DNA of 64,000 bases from Beijerinckiaceae bacterium (GCA_947453205.1 CANGFT010000008.1:1-64000), one strand, 5' to 3'; shown: positions 34,981-44,695, counted from the stretch's first letter. Numbers and translations are program-made. Notes: a model not told the origin generated them from the letters alone.

Positions 34981-36006
34981 ATGCTGCGCTGTGCGCCTCT
35001 TCTCATCGGGCTGCTCACGACCTTCGGCGCTTGCGCCGCAGAACCCGTCAAAGTGCGCATGGGCGTGGTCGGCGCATCGGCCGATGTCGTCTTCTGGTCG
35101 GGGGTCGAGCGTGGCTATTTCGCGAAGGAAGGCGTCGATCTGGAGATCGTCAAATTCGATTCCGCCGCCCGCATGATGGCGCCGCTCGGCAGCGGGGAAT
35201 TGCAGATCTCCGCAGGCGGCGTCTCGGCAGGCTTCTTCAACGCGATCGCCCGCGGCATCGACATGAAGATCGTGGCGGACAAGACGCAGACCGTTCCAGG
35301 CCTTGGCACACAGTCGCTGGTCGTGCGCAAGGATCTGATCGAGAGCGGGCGATACAGGGCCCTCGCCGATCTCAGGGGCATGAAGGTGGCCAGTCCCGCG
35401 CCGGGGTCAGCCTCCATGACCATCATGACCAAGATGCTGGCGCGCGGGGGCCTCACCATCAAAGATGTCGATTCCGTCTTTCTCGCGGTCCCGCAGATGA
35501 CCGCCGCCTTCACCAACAAGGCGCTCGACGCGGCGGTGCCGCTGGAGCCCGGCGTTTCGCAGGCCTTGCAGACGGGCCTCGTCCAACGTGTCATTGAGGA
35601 TTATGACGTCTATCCCGAGCACCAGATCGCCGTGCTCTTCTATTCCGGCCGCTTCATCCGCGACAATCGCGCGGCTGGCGTGGGGTTTCTGCAGGCCTAT
35701 CTGCGCAGCGTGCGGGACCTGAACACGGCGTTGCAGGATGGCCGCCTCACGGGGCAGGGGAGCGATGATCTCATCCAGGTGCTCACCCGTTTCGGCCCCT
35801 CGCAGTCCCCGGAGTTCTATCGCACCTTCAGGCTTGGCTTCTCCCATCCGGACGCGAAGCTTCATATGCCCAGCCTTGCGGAGGACCTGCAGATCTTCAA
35901 GGCGGAAGGTCTGATCGAGGGCGAGGTGAGCCTTGAGAAGGCGGTGGACCAGAGCCTCCTAGAGGAGGCCCTGCGCAAGGTGGGGCCCTATCGACCGGCC
36001 CGTTAA
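34981..36006 (+). CDS. ABC transporter substrate-binding protein, NMT1/SsuA-like
   Basis: A 341-residue periplasmic binding protein of the NitT/TauT (SsuA/THI5-NMT1) group. The signal peptide is MLRCAPLLIGLL... ending near GACA. The two-lobe core begins at VKVRMGVVGASAD with the WSGVERGYFAKEGVD segment typical of this family. Matching ATPase and permease genes are absent from the window. GGAG lies six bases before the ATG at 34981. The next gene is a tandem paralog. Confidence 0.85.
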   Translation: MLRCAPLLIGLLTTFGACAAEPVKVRMGVVGASADVVFWSGVERGYFAKEGVDLEIVKFDSAARMMAPLGSGELQISAGGVSAGFFNAIARGIDMKIVADKTQTVPGLGTQSLVVRKDLIESGRYRALADLRGMKVASPAPGSASMTIMTKMLARGGLTIKDVDSVFLAVPQMTAAFTNKALDAAVPLEPGVSQALQTGLVQRVIEDYDVYPEHQIAVLFYSGRFIRDNRAAGVGFLQAYLRSVRDLNTALQDGRLTGQGSDDLIQVLTRFGPSQSPEFYRTFRLGFSHPDAKLHMPSLAEDLQIFKAEGLIEGEVSLEKAVDQSLLEEALRKVGPYRPAR

Positions 36007-36103
36007 CGCTCATAAATGCGTCCCGGGCGGGATGTTTACATCATCCTTTGCCCGTGCTGTTCTTGGGCGGCTAATAAAATTAGATGAAAACAGGGAGGCG
36101 GAA

Positions 36104-37144
36104 TTGCTGACACGTCGCCAGGCCATCGCCACGGGCGCCAGCGCGGGAGCCTTGCTCGCGGCCCCCGCCATCGCCCAGGGACTCGCCAAGGTCAGGCTTG
36201 GGGTCCCCAATGCGGCGACCGATGTGGGCTATTTCGTCGCCCATGCCCGGGGCTACTTCAGGGACGAAGGGCTCGACGTTGAAATCATCCCCTTCGACTC
36301 CGCCGCGCGCATGATCGCACCCATGGCTTCCGGCGACTTGCAGGTGGCGGCAGGCGGACCTTCGGCGGGGCTCTATAACGGCGTGGCGCGCGGCATGGAC
36401 ATCCGCATGGTCTCCGACAAGAGCAAGAATGTGGTCAACCGCAGCAGCGTGCATATCCTCGTCCGCAAGGAGTTGATGGAGTCCGGGCGGGTCAAGACAA
36501 TCGCTGATCTCAAGGGCCTCAAATACGCGAATGGCGCGCCGGGAAGCTCCTCTACATCGATCTTCCATACGCTTTTCAAAAAAGCCGGCTTCACCATGCA
36601 GGACGTTCAGGAAGTCTCGATGAGCTTTCCCCAGCAGGTGACGGCGCTCGAGACGGGCGCCATCGATTTCGCTGCCCCTCCCGATCCTGCGGGAACGCTC
36701 GCCATCAAGCGCGGGGTCGCCAGACTTCTGATCGAGAGCTGGGAGCTCATCCCCTCCCATCAGGTCGCAGTCACGCTCTATGGAGGCAAATTCATCAAGG
36801 AGCAGGCTGAGCAAGGTCGCCGGTTCATGCGCGCTTTCCTGCGCGGCGTCCGTGACCATAATGACGCGCTGGATGCGCAGGGCCACTTCGTCGGCGCCAA
36901 AGGCGACGCCATCATCGACATTCTCGTCAAATATGGACCCTTCAAGGATCCGCAGATCTATAAGTCCTTCATCATGGCTTATTGCGATCCTGACGGGCGT
37001 ATGGACATGACGAGCCTGCGCTTCGACCTTGATATTTTCGGGGAGCTCAAGATGCTGGAGAACCCGGTGGATCTTGCGCAGGTCGTCGACACCCAATTCG
37101 TGGACTGGGCTGTGCAGCAATTGGGGCCTTACAAGAAATCATGA
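36104..37144 (+). CDS. ABC transporter substrate-binding protein, NMT1/SsuA-like, Tat-type signal
   Basis: A 346-residue paralog of the preceding gene (shared FDSAARMIAPM and SAGLYNGVARGMD). GGGAGG five bases before a TTG at 36104 gives the best start, beginning MLTRRQAIATGAS, a twin-arginine-like leader ending APAIAQ. An ATG at 36032 is in frame but adds an unlikely 24-residue head. The two binding proteins use different export routes if this reading is right. Ligand is unknown; it is followed 16 bases later by a VOC protein gene. Confidence 0.82.
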   Translation: MLTRRQAIATGASAGALLAAPAIAQGLAKVRLGVPNAATDVGYFVAHARGYFRDEGLDVEIIPFDSAARMIAPMASGDLQVAAGGPSAGLYNGVARGMDIRMVSDKSKNVVNRSSVHILVRKELMESGRVKTIADLKGLKYANGAPGSSSTSIFHTLFKKAGFTMQDVQEVSMSFPQQVTALETGAIDFAAPPDPAGTLAIKRGVARLLIESWELIPSHQVAVTLYGGKFIKEQAEQGRRFMRAFLRGVRDHNDALDAQGHFVGAKGDAIIDILVKYGPFKDPQIYKSFIMAYCDPDGRMDMTSLRFDLDIFGELKMLENPVDLAQVVDTQFVDWAVQQLGPYKKS

Positions 37145-37160
37145 CAGGCGAGTGAATTTC

Positions 37161-38384
37161 ATGACACAGGAAAAAGCAGGCGCAGGCTTTAACGTGGGGG
37201 GCGTGATGCTTGAGCGCCCATTCAAGATCCGCCGCCTCGGCCATTTCGGCATTGATGTGGACGACATCGAGGCCTGTCGCGATTTCTACTGCCGCCTTCT
37301 AGGACTCAAGGTCGCCGATCCCATTGATTTTGGCGCGCGGTTGCCGCCGGAGGAGCTGGGCAAACACGGGTCCGGTTTCGGCTATTTCCTGCGTCATGGC
37401 GGCGATCACCATTCCTTCGTCATCTTCCCTCGGCGGGTGCGTCGCGTATTGCTTAAGCACGCGCCTGCCCACCTCACGATCAATCAGATCACCTGGCAAG
37501 TCGGCAGTCTGCGCGAGGTGGTGGATGGGGGCGCCTGGCTCAAGGATCAGGGCTTTCGCATCGCCCGCGCCGGCCGCGACAATCCCGGATCGAACTGGCA
37601 TTCCTATCCTGTCGATCCCGAGGGTCACACCAACGAGATCTATTATGGCATCGAACAGATCGGCTGGGATGGCCTGAGCAAGCCGAAAGGCATGCATAGG
37701 AAGGACTATCACGCCTCGCCGGACTTGCCGCACCGCTCGGAATTCGCCGAGGTCGAAGAAGGCTTCGCCGCCAAGGTCGACATTCTCACGGGGCATCGCT
37801 TCAAGGAGCCTCTGGAGGAGAAATATGATGTCGGCGGCGTCCTGCTTGGTCGACCGTTCAAGATCAACAGGGTTGGCCCGGCGAGGATCTTCGCGGAGGA
37901 TGTCGAGGGCGCCACAGCCTTTTATCACCAGACGATGGGCCTGCGTGTGACGGAAGAGATCAACTTCCGCGGTCATCGATGCGTGTTCCTGCGCGCGAAC
38001 ACCGAGCATCATTCACTCGCCATCTATCCCATGGCCTTGCGCGCGGAGCTTGGGCTCAGCGCACATTCGACGCTGTTCTCCTTCGGCTTCCAGCTGGGCG
38101 ATTATGCGCAGCTGCGCGCAGCCGTGACGTTCCTGCAGGAGCAGGGCGTGATGATCCGCAAATTGCCGCCTGAACTATTCCCTGGCGTCGCCTATAGCGC
38201 CTTCGCCATCGACCCCGACGGTCATGCGATTCAGCTTTATTATTCGATGGAGCAGATCGGCTGGGACGGTCGCCCAAGACCGCGGGATCAAAGACCCGTC
38301 ATCGATAATGACGTCTGGCCGGAGACCGTCGTCGGCGAGCCCAGCGATTTTGACGGCGAGGTCTATCTCGGGCCGTTCAACTAA
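37161..38384 (+). CDS. Two-domain VOC (extradiol dioxygenase/glyoxalase fold) protein
   Basis: A 407-residue protein made of two similar halves: VGGVMLERPFKI at residues 12-23 recurs as VGGVLLGRPFKI at 224-235, and EQIGWDG ends each half. The metal triad is complete only in the N-terminal half (H28, H84, E159). In the second half H28 aligns with P240 and the Glu with Gln in HAIQLYY. Extradiol catechol dioxygenases place their metal in the C-terminal half, so the orientation is reversed. A ring-cleavage or isomerase role is likely. It ends an operon of tctC, hydrolase and two binding proteins. Confidence 0.86.
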   Translation: MTQEKAGAGFNVGGVMLERPFKIRRLGHFGIDVDDIEACRDFYCRLLGLKVADPIDFGARLPPEELGKHGSGFGYFLRHGGDHHSFVIFPRRVRRVLLKHAPAHLTINQITWQVGSLREVVDGGAWLKDQGFRIARAGRDNPGSNWHSYPVDPEGHTNEIYYGIEQIGWDGLSKPKGMHRKDYHASPDLPHRSEFAEVEEGFAAKVDILTGHRFKEPLEEKYDVGGVLLGRPFKINRVGPARIFAEDVEGATAFYHQTMGLRVTEEINFRGHRCVFLRANTEHHSLAIYPMALRAELGLSAHSTLFSFGFQLGDYAQLRAAVTFLQEQGVMIRKLPPELFPGVAYSAFAIDPDGHAIQLYYSMEQIGWDGRPRPRDQRPVIDNDVWPETVVGEPSDFDGEVYLGPFN

Positions 38385-38393
38385 GCCGCTGGA

Positions 38394-38416
38394 GGGGGCG
38401 CCCGGCATGCGCCCCC
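38394..38416. terminator. Hairpin between convergent VOC and UbiD-family genes
   Basis: GGGGGCGC (38394-38401) pairs with GCGCCCCC (38409-38416) around a 7-base loop, in the 39-base gap between the converging stops. There is no T-run on either side, so it is a candidate bidirectional but weak terminator. Confidence 0.55.
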
Positions 38417-38423
38417 GCAGGGC

Positions 38424-39872
38424 TCACATCTTGGGGAACGGCAGGGATGAACCATATTTCTCAAGGATCATCTCGCGGTCAGCCTTGTCGATCCGAATGA
38501 CTTTGGGGAAAGATTCGCGCCATTCCCAGGGGCGCACCGCGTAATAGATTGCGCGCGACATGGTATAGGGGCCTTTGGCTTTCTTATGCGGCGGCATCCG
38601 GGGATCCAGCGGGCTTGACCAGCAATCATCGACGAACTGAATATCGCGGATGGGGTCGACGCGCGACGTCATGGCCCAAACGACTTCCTGAAGATTCGAG
38701 GGGTCGATATCCTCATCGACGATGACCACATAGCGGTTAAGCCGCGCGATGGCCGAACAGCCCATGGCGGCCATGGCGGTCTGGCGGGCATGGCCTGCAT
38801 ATTTCTGTTCAATGGCGATGACCGTCAGGAAGGAATTGTGCACATAAACGCCCACAATTCCCGGCACGCCGACGGACTCGAGCTGGTCCCAAAGGTTGCC
38901 GCTTGAAATGCGCGGCCCCTGATGGGGAGCGCCCGGCCATTGCGGCGACATATTGAGAAGAATTGGATCGTTGCGGAAATAGACCGCCTTGATGCGGATG
39001 ACCGGCTGGTTTTCGCCTGTGCCAAGCGTGCCGCCGGAATAATAGCCAGGCCATTCTCCGAACGGACCTTCAGCGCGCGCCTCCTCCGAGGGCGGAGGAA
39101 TCTCGCCCTCTGCGGCGATCTCCGCATGGGCGGGAATGGGCAAGCCGGTGAGAGGTCCGCGAATGACGGAAAGGGGCGTCTTGAGAATGCCGCCTGCGAC
39201 GTCAAGCTCTGAAACGCCCCACGGGAATTTCGTATAGGAGGTCATCATCACCAGGGGGTCGCCGCCAAAGGTCAGCGCAACCGGACAGGCCTTGCCCTCT
39301 TTCCAGTATTGTTCAGCGATCTGACGGCCCTGCTGTCCCGGACTTTGCCAAAGGCCAAGCAGATCGCGCTCGTGGAGCTGCAGACGATATGTGCCCATAT
39401 TGACATAGCCGGTTCCCATGTCGCGAACGCTGACCGTGCAGCCCGTTCCAATATAGCGTCCACCATCGTGACGGTGCGACTTCAATGCCGGGAACCTCGT
39501 GAGATCGACCTCCGCCCCCCGCATGACATTTTGCATCACGGGCCCCGTCTCGACCTCTTGCGGTGGAATCTTCGGCTGCGATTTCAAAAGACGGGATGCG
39601 CGACGCACAAGCTCCATGCGCGGCAACTCGGTCGGCAGCCGCAGCGCCAGCGCCGTGCGCACACGCGAGACCACGGGCAGCGACAGCACGCGAAAACCGG
39701 CGGGATAATCGGCGATGCGATCGAACAGCAACGCTGGTGGCTCGGGAATGAGCTCCGACGTCACCTCGCTCAGGGCGCCGATCTCGACATCCCAATGCGC
39801 CCCGTCGATGCGCTTGATCTCTCCGAGCCGATCACATTCGGCGATGAATGTCCGCAGGCCGTCATAGGTCAT
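38424..39872 (-). CDS. UbiD-family decarboxylase
   Basis: A 482-residue UbiD-type (de)carboxylase, which uses prenylated FMN to remove CO2 from aromatic or alpha,beta-unsaturated acids. The catalytic residues align: N158 and R163 in NMGTYR, E268 and E273 in EGPFGEWPGYY (R173, E277, E282 of Fdc1). The spacing 163 to 268 to 273 matches the family. No ubiX prenyltransferase is seen. It starts 12 bases after a tctC stop on the same strand, implying that this binder delivers the acid it decarboxylates. Confidence 0.93.
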   Translation of the reverse strand: MTYDGLRTFIAECDRLGEIKRIDGAHWDVEIGALSEVTSELIPEPPALLFDRIADYPAGFRVLSLPVVSRVRTALALRLPTELPRMELVRRASRLLKSQPKIPPQEVETGPVMQNVMRGAEVDLTRFPALKSHRHDGGRYIGTGCTVSVRDMGTGYVNMGTYRLQLHERDLLGLWQSPGQQGRQIAEQYWKEGKACPVALTFGGDPLVMMTSYTKFPWGVSELDVAGGILKTPLSVIRGPLTGLPIPAHAEIAAEGEIPPPSEEARAEGPFGEWPGYYSGGTLGTGENQPVIRIKAVYFRNDPILLNMSPQWPGAPHQGPRISSGNLWDQLESVGVPGIVGVYVHNSFLTVIAIEQKYAGHARQTAMAAMGCSAIARLNRYVVIVDEDIDPSNLQEVVWAMTSRVDPIRDIQFVDDCWSSPLDPRMPPHKKAKGPYTMSRAIYYAVRPWEWRESFPKVIRIDKADREMILEKYGSSLPFPKM

Positions 39873-39884
39873 TTTATGTTTCCG

Positions 39885-40958
39885 CTATTGGTTGAGGTCG
39901 ATGATCGCTTTGACGCGAGCGGCGACCGATGGATCGACCTGCACCGAGGCGCGGATCATGTCTTGCAAGGCGGCGCCATCCATTGGCGCGATGTCAAGGC
40001 CGGTGCGTCTGGCTTCCTCCAGCAGGTCTGGATCGCCTATGGCGTCCATGAAGGCCCTCCGCAATTTCGCAAGCCGATCGGGGGCAAGTCCAGGCGGCGC
40101 CATCACGGACCTGCCAACACGCGAATCGTTGGAGACCAATGTAAGGACTTTTTCTTCCTCGGCATTGCGCGCCAGCGAGGTGACGAGCGGCACTGCTGTC
40201 AATTCAGGATGGGATTCAGCGCCCATCTGCATCAACAAAGTCACATATTTCTCCGCCAGCCAACTCGGCCGCTCAGAACGCAGGACCGACCACGGAAGGG
40301 TCATGGCCTCAACTTCGCTGCGCTGAAGGGCGAGTTGGCTTTCGGCTGAACTCTGGTAACCCGTGAGGATGCGCAGTTTCAGGCCAAGCAAGTTCTTCAT
40401 CACTGCCGTCATGATGCGTGAGTTCTGGCCGTTGGCGGAGATGATCATCTCTCTGCCGAAGGTCTCACGCATGTCCGAGAAGCCCGCGTTGCTTCTGGCG
40501 AAGAGCACGGCGGCGTTGCCGGTCAGGCGGCCGATCCAGTTGAATCGCGACACATCCGCCCGAAAGCCGGGTGTGCCGAGAGTTTGGCTCAGAGGAGACG
40601 CCTGGTCGATCATCCCCAGGACAGTCCCATCGCGAGGCGCCGTGTTGTAGAGATGGCTCGCTGCGGTGAAGCTGCCGGCGCCCGGCATGTTCTGCGTGAC
40701 GACCGTAGGCCGTCCCTCAAGGTGACGCGGCAGATATCTGGCGAAAAGTCGCGCATAGATGTCATAGCCAGTGCCCGCGCTGAAGCCGACCACGACCGTG
40801 ATGGTTTTTCCCGTGTAGAAATCACTTTGTGCGCGCGCAGATTGCGCTATCGTCATCAACAGCGAAAAGCAGGCGAGAAAAACAAAGAAAGCGCGCCTGA
40901 AGCAAAATTGAGCTTCGCCTGCCCCCGCGTTGTCAGCAGTCGACCATCGCCGCGACAT
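39885..40958 (-). CDS. TctC/Bug-family periplasmic substrate-binding protein
   Basis: A 357-residue protein in one operon with the UbiD-family gene. Its N-terminus is long (signal core FFVFLACFSLLMTIAQS, cleavage near ARAQ). Motifs: GTGYDIYAR, LEGRPTV, QNMPGAGSF and LYNTAPRDG. GGGAGGAG precedes the ATG at 40958. Its segment around YARLFARYLPRH is the closest match in the window to the decayed tctC at 55143. Confidence 0.9.
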   Translation of the reverse strand: MSRRWSTADNAGAGEAQFCFRRAFFVFLACFSLLMTIAQSARAQSDFYTGKTITVVVGFSAGTGYDIYARLFARYLPRHLEGRPTVVTQNMPGAGSFTAASHLYNTAPRDGTVLGMIDQASPLSQTLGTPGFRADVSRFNWIGRLTGNAAVLFARSNAGFSDMRETFGREMIISANGQNSRIMTAVMKNLLGLKLRILTGYQSSAESQLALQRSEVEAMTLPWSVLRSERPSWLAEKYVTLLMQMGAESHPELTAVPLVTSLARNAEEEKVLTLVSNDSRVGRSVMAPPGLAPDRLAKLRRAFMDAIGDPDLLEEARRTGLDIAPMDGAALQDMIRASVQVDPSVAARVKAIIDLNQ

Positions 40959-41363
40959 GCTTCGCTCCTCCCTGCTTTCGCTCCCAAAAGCTCTTTATAA
41001 TCGTTGCCGACTTCATCGATTTAACCCAGCCTTGTCAATAGTTTTGGGGGTGACGGACCTCACCACCTCGGGTTGTGTCGGGTCCACGCGTGCTATCGGC
41101 TCGCCCCCTTTTATGCGCGGCGCGCGGCGCCTGTCGGCGGCTCGAACTGCTTGCGCCGCGCAAAAATCGCTGATCTCTCACCTCCTCCATGGCGGGGAGA
41201 CTAAGGCGCCATCACCCCCGTTCCCACATAGGATCTGGCCTGCGCCTTGGAAAAAGCTGACAATCGCCTGAATCTTCGTCCAACTTCATGCCCGCAAATC
41301 TCTCCTTAAGAAATTTGGCCTTAGATTTAGCGATCGGGATCGTGCGTACCGGGTGTGTTGATC
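40959..41363. other. Intergenic region upstream of the tctC-UbiD operon
   Basis: 405 bases without a supported gene. The first 20 bases hold the tctC ribosome site. AT-richer patches near 41000-41040 and 41300-41330 may carry promoters. Frames in this region have no recognisable domain. Confidence 0.5.
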
Positions 41364-41567
41364 ATGGAAAAGTCCTACAGCGCGTCTTCATCCCTTCCCA
41401 ACCCAATGGAGCGCTTGCAGGCGTCGCTTGCCCGCTCCATTGAAAGAAGCGGGCCGAATAGTCTTTACAGCCGTGTGCTGAAAGCTGAAATCGCACGCTA
41501 TCAGGAAAAATTGCAGAGCCGACCGCAGGGTCGTGAGGCTCCCTGGACCGTCGCCGGGCGGGGATAA
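41364..41567 (+). CDS. Small hypothetical protein
   Basis: A possible 67-residue, helix-rich protein (MEKSYSASSS, ERLQASLARSIERSG, LKAEIARYQEKLQ). Base use looks coding, but there is no good ribosome site at either the ATG or the upstream TTG/GTG, and no family is recognised. Confidence 0.3.
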   Translation: MEKSYSASSSLPNPMERLQASLARSIERSGPNSLYSRVLKAEIARYQEKLQSRPQGREAPWTVAGRG

Positions 41568-41956
41568 TGAATTTGGATCGCGGGCGCAGCCGCTTATAGG
41601 GAGTAGATGAGCGTCGACCCCTGGAGCAGGTTGCCGGGGGCGGAACTTCGGGTCGCGAGGCGCAATCCAGGGGCGCTTCCCATGGCCTCGATCCGGGCGC
41701 GATCTTCAGCGCCGTCGCCTCAGAGGCCGGGGTGGGTCAAGGTCAGGGTCAAGAACCCTCCCCCAAGCCCCGCCTGAGAGAACCCGGACTATCGGGCGAG
41801 CGGAAGGCGCAGAAAGCTGGGCAACCCAGAAGATCCTTGGCCCCAGCCCGCGCGGCGGAGCCTCAAATAGCTATTGCGCAAGCGACCGCTGCGGGCCATC
41901 CTTGGACGTGATGACAAGTCGGGCGGCTAAAGGACCGAGGGGAGAAAAAGCGCGAC
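41568..41956. other. Intergenic region upstream of an MFS gene
   Basis: 389 GC-rich bases with no supported gene. A short purine-rich stretch near 41730-41760 repeats GGTCAAGG/GGGTCAAG. GGGGAG at 41939-41944 is a distant ribosome site for the next gene. Confidence 0.45.
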
Positions 41957-43180
41957 GTGAAGATGAATGCCCCCGGCGCAGCGCCCCTGAGAACCCAAAT
42001 TCCCATTTACGCGACGGGGCTTTTCTCAAACAGTCTCGCCGATGTTGCGTCCGTCGTGCTGCCCCTGTGGCTCGCCAATGACGGAATCACAACGGCCGGC
42101 ATCGGGCTGGTGCTGGGCGCCCGCCACATTCTTCCCTTTCTCTTAGCCATTCACGGGGGCGCCTTGATGGACCGGGTGGGCGCGCGCCATCTTATGATGG
42201 CGAGCTCCCTGACCAGCGCGCTCATGCTCATCCTGTTCCCGGCGGTCGCCTGGATTCCTGCCATCATCGTCCTTCAGATGCTGAACGGCTATGGCTCCTC
42301 GATGAGCTGGATTGGCGCGCAGGCCTATTTTGGCCGCGTGCTGGCCCATAGCCAGACCTATGCGGGACGGTTCGCTTTTTCGCTGCGCATAGGCAGCTTC
42401 GTTGGACCGCCTGTGGCGGGGGTTGCGTGGGATATGGTTGGGGTCTGGGGGGCTTTCGGCGTCCTCTCGCTCTGGGCGGCGGGCGTCGCCCTATCGACCA
42501 TGTTCATTCCCCATTCCGCCGATATGCCCGCGACGGAGCGACGCAAGCTCGAATGGAGCGACCTGACGCCCCGCGTCTCTGATTACCGTGACGCCTTCGC
42601 TCTGGCTTGCGAGCCTGCGATGAAGATCGTCCTGATCATCACGATCATGCGCATCGCCGCGAGCTCCATCCAGGATTCATTTTATCCTGTATGGCTTGCC
42701 TCCATCGGGCTTCCCGCCACGCAGATCGGCATCCTCATCACGGTTTCCTCCGCGCTCGCCGCCGCAAGCTCGCTTTGGGTCGCAGAGGTCACGCGCCTGA
42801 TGAACCCGCTGTGGGTGCTGATCTGGACAGCCATGGGGTCCATCATTTTCGTCTCCATCACCCCTGCGCTCGACTCGGTTTTCCTATTGATGTGCGCGGC
42901 GGCGCTTCGGGGCGTCTGCATGGGCATCTCACAGCCGCTCATGCTCTCGATTCTCGCCGACGCCTCGGGCCCCGGCTATCTGGCCCGCGGAGCAGCCTTG
43001 CGCACCACGGCTAACCGCGTGGCGGCCTCGGTCACCCCCATCTCCATGGGCGCAGCCGCGAGCGTCGCAGGGCTGGCCGCCAGCTTCCCGATCATTGGCG
43101 GCTTGCTGCTGGCCGGGCTTGGCCTTGCAGCCTTCTACGTCAAGACCCACCCTGCAGTGACTGAAAAGACGCGGGAGTGA
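41957..43180 (+). CDS. Major facilitator superfamily transporter
   Basis: A 407-residue inner-membrane protein with about twelve hydrophobic segments and the central loop near residues 180-215. GGALMDRVGARH after the second segment is the MFS loop 2-3 motif. GTG at 41957 is used as start with GGGGAG twelve bases upstream; an ATG at 41963 is also possible. It may export a product or take up a substrate of the P450-containing run that follows 93 bases later. Specificity cannot be read from the sequence. Confidence 0.88.
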   Translation: MKMNAPGAAPLRTQIPIYATGLFSNSLADVASVVLPLWLANDGITTAGIGLVLGARHILPFLLAIHGGALMDRVGARHLMMASSLTSALMLILFPAVAWIPAIIVLQMLNGYGSSMSWIGAQAYFGRVLAHSQTYAGRFAFSLRIGSFVGPPVAGVAWDMVGVWGAFGVLSLWAAGVALSTMFIPHSADMPATERRKLEWSDLTPRVSDYRDAFALACEPAMKIVLIITIMRIAASSIQDSFYPVWLASIGLPATQIGILITVSSALAAASSLWVAEVTRLMNPLWVLIWTAMGSIIFVSITPALDSVFLLMCAAALRGVCMGISQPLMLSILADASGPGYLARGAALRTTANRVAASVTPISMGAAASVAGLAASFPIIGGLLLAGLGLAAFYVKTHPAVTEKTRE

Positions 43181-43273
43181 CGCGCTGTTTCGCCAGAGGG
43201 TGCACGGTTCGCCCAGCTATGGTATCCACGGCGGTCTTCCCGGCGACACCTGCGCCATGACGCGGACCGTTTC

Positions 43274-44695
43274 ATGTATCTGGGCCTCTACGAACCCGCT
43301 GATGTGATCGAGGAAAGGGGCGCGGATTATTTTATCGCCGCCCATCCCAAGCCACGCGCCGAGTCCCCCGGATTTCTCAAGGTCTTGCTTGGCGCGCGCC
43401 ATAGCCTGATCGGGAACTGGATCGAAGACCACTATCGCGCTTGCGTGGATTCCTACCGAATCCTGCGCAGGCAGGTCATCTTCGTAAACACACCCGAACA
43501 TATCAAATATGTGATGGTCACGCGTCACGCCAATTTCGAGCGCAAGAGCCCGCAGATGCGGCGCGCGCTGGAGATGCTGCTGGGCGATGGGCTCTTCATC
43601 AGCGATGGCGACACCTGGAAAAGACGCAGGCCGCTCGTGGCGGACATCATCCACAAGAGGCGTCTGCCCGAATTCGCCGGCACGATGGAGCTGGCCGCCA
43701 AAGCCACCCTCACCCGCTGGGCCGATCTTCCGGCGCAGACGGAGTTCGAACTGACGGCCGAGATGGCCCATCTCACCGCACTGATCATCGCCAAGGCGGT
43801 CTTCGGAAAGAACCTTGGCGCAGATGCGGCGCAACAGGTGATTCAGGGCTTCACCGCCTATCAGAAGGGCGTCGACAACTTCAATCTGGGTTATTTTCTT
43901 GGCGCCGATGAGGGCTGGCCGCTGCGCCGTAGCCGCGCCATGCGTGAGGCCGTCGCAAATGTCCATGAGGTCATTGATGATGTCATCGAGACGCATCTGC
44001 GCGGCGAGGGCGATGCGGCCTCGATGGTCAGCCTTCTCATCGCCCGCAACGCGCGCGACGCCAGCGATCTCGACGTCACAGCGCTCCGCAATGAAGCGGC
44101 GACAATTTTCATGGCGGGGCACGAGACGACAGCGACGACGCTGACCTGGGCCTTTTATCTTCTCGCTAATGCGCCCTGGGCGGAACGCAGGCTTCTGGAG
44201 GAAATCGACGCCATCTGCGGCGACCGCGCAGTCGCCATGGAGGATGTGCAGCACCTCGATTGGTGCCGCTCGGTGATCCTCGAAACCCTGCGGCTCTATC
44301 CGCCCGTTCCCCTCCTGCCGCGGCAAACGCGCGAGGCGGACAGGATCGCCCATGTCGATGTTGAAGCCGGATCCCTTGTCATGATCGCGCCCTGGCTTTT
44401 GCACCGGGCTGCCGACCTGTGGGAGAAGCCCAATCATTTCCGACCTGAGCGGTTCGCCAATGGGGCGAAATACAATCCCTTCGCCTTCATTCCCTTTTCG
44501 GTAGGGCCGCGCATTTGCGCAGGATTGAACTTCGGGCAGGATGAATCGGTGCTTTGCCTCGCCAGCCTGATGCAGCGTTTCCGCGTGACGCCGCGGCCCG
44601 GCTACAGGGTTGAGCCAATCTGCCGCCTGACGCTGCGGCCCAATGGCGGACTGCCCGTAACCGTAACGCCGCGCAGGAGCCTGCGCGGGTCATGA
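43274..44695 (+). CDS. Cytochrome P450
   Basis: A 473-residue P450 with all core motifs: I-helix AGHETT (281-286), ETLR (337-340), the PERF meander, and heme loop FSVGPRICAG with the axial Cys415. Length and the absence of a membrane anchor indicate a soluble bacterial form fed by ferredoxin or flavodoxin reductases; none is nearby. The motif set resembles CYP102/CYP4-like fatty-acid hydroxylases more than camphor-type P450s. Its stop overlaps the acyltransferase start by 4 bp, tying it to a lipid pathway. No ribosome site is clear before the ATG. Confidence 0.93.
   Translation: MYLGLYEPADVIEERGADYFIAAHPKPRAESPGFLKVLLGARHSLIGNWIEDHYRACVDSYRILRRQVIFVNTPEHIKYVMVTRHANFERKSPQMRRALEMLLGDGLFISDGDTWKRRRPLVADIIHKRRLPEFAGTMELAAKATLTRWADLPAQTEFELTAEMAHLTALIIAKAVFGKNLGADAAQQVIQGFTAYQKGVDNFNLGYFLGADEGWPLRRSRAMREAVANVHEVIDDVIETHLRGEGDAASMVSLLIARNARDASDLDVTALRNEAATIFMAGHETTATTLTWAFYLLANAPWAERRLLEEIDAICGDRAVAMEDVQHLDWCRSVILETLRLYPPVPLLPRQTREADRIAHVDVEAGSLVMIAPWLLHRAADLWEKPNHFRPERFANGAKYNPFAFIPFSVGPRICAGLNFGQDESVLCLASLMQRFRVTPRPGYRVEPICRLTLRPNGGLPVTVTPRRSLRGS

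Noticed and set aside
36080-37120. 346-residue minus-strand frame opposite the second NMT1-like gene
   Set aside because: Composition and the absence of any domain mark it as a shadow; the plus strand carries the clear binding protein.
39309-40349. 346-residue plus-strand frame across the UbiD and tctC genes
   Set aside because: It bridges two well-supported minus-strand genes and has His/Arg-rich composition without a domain.
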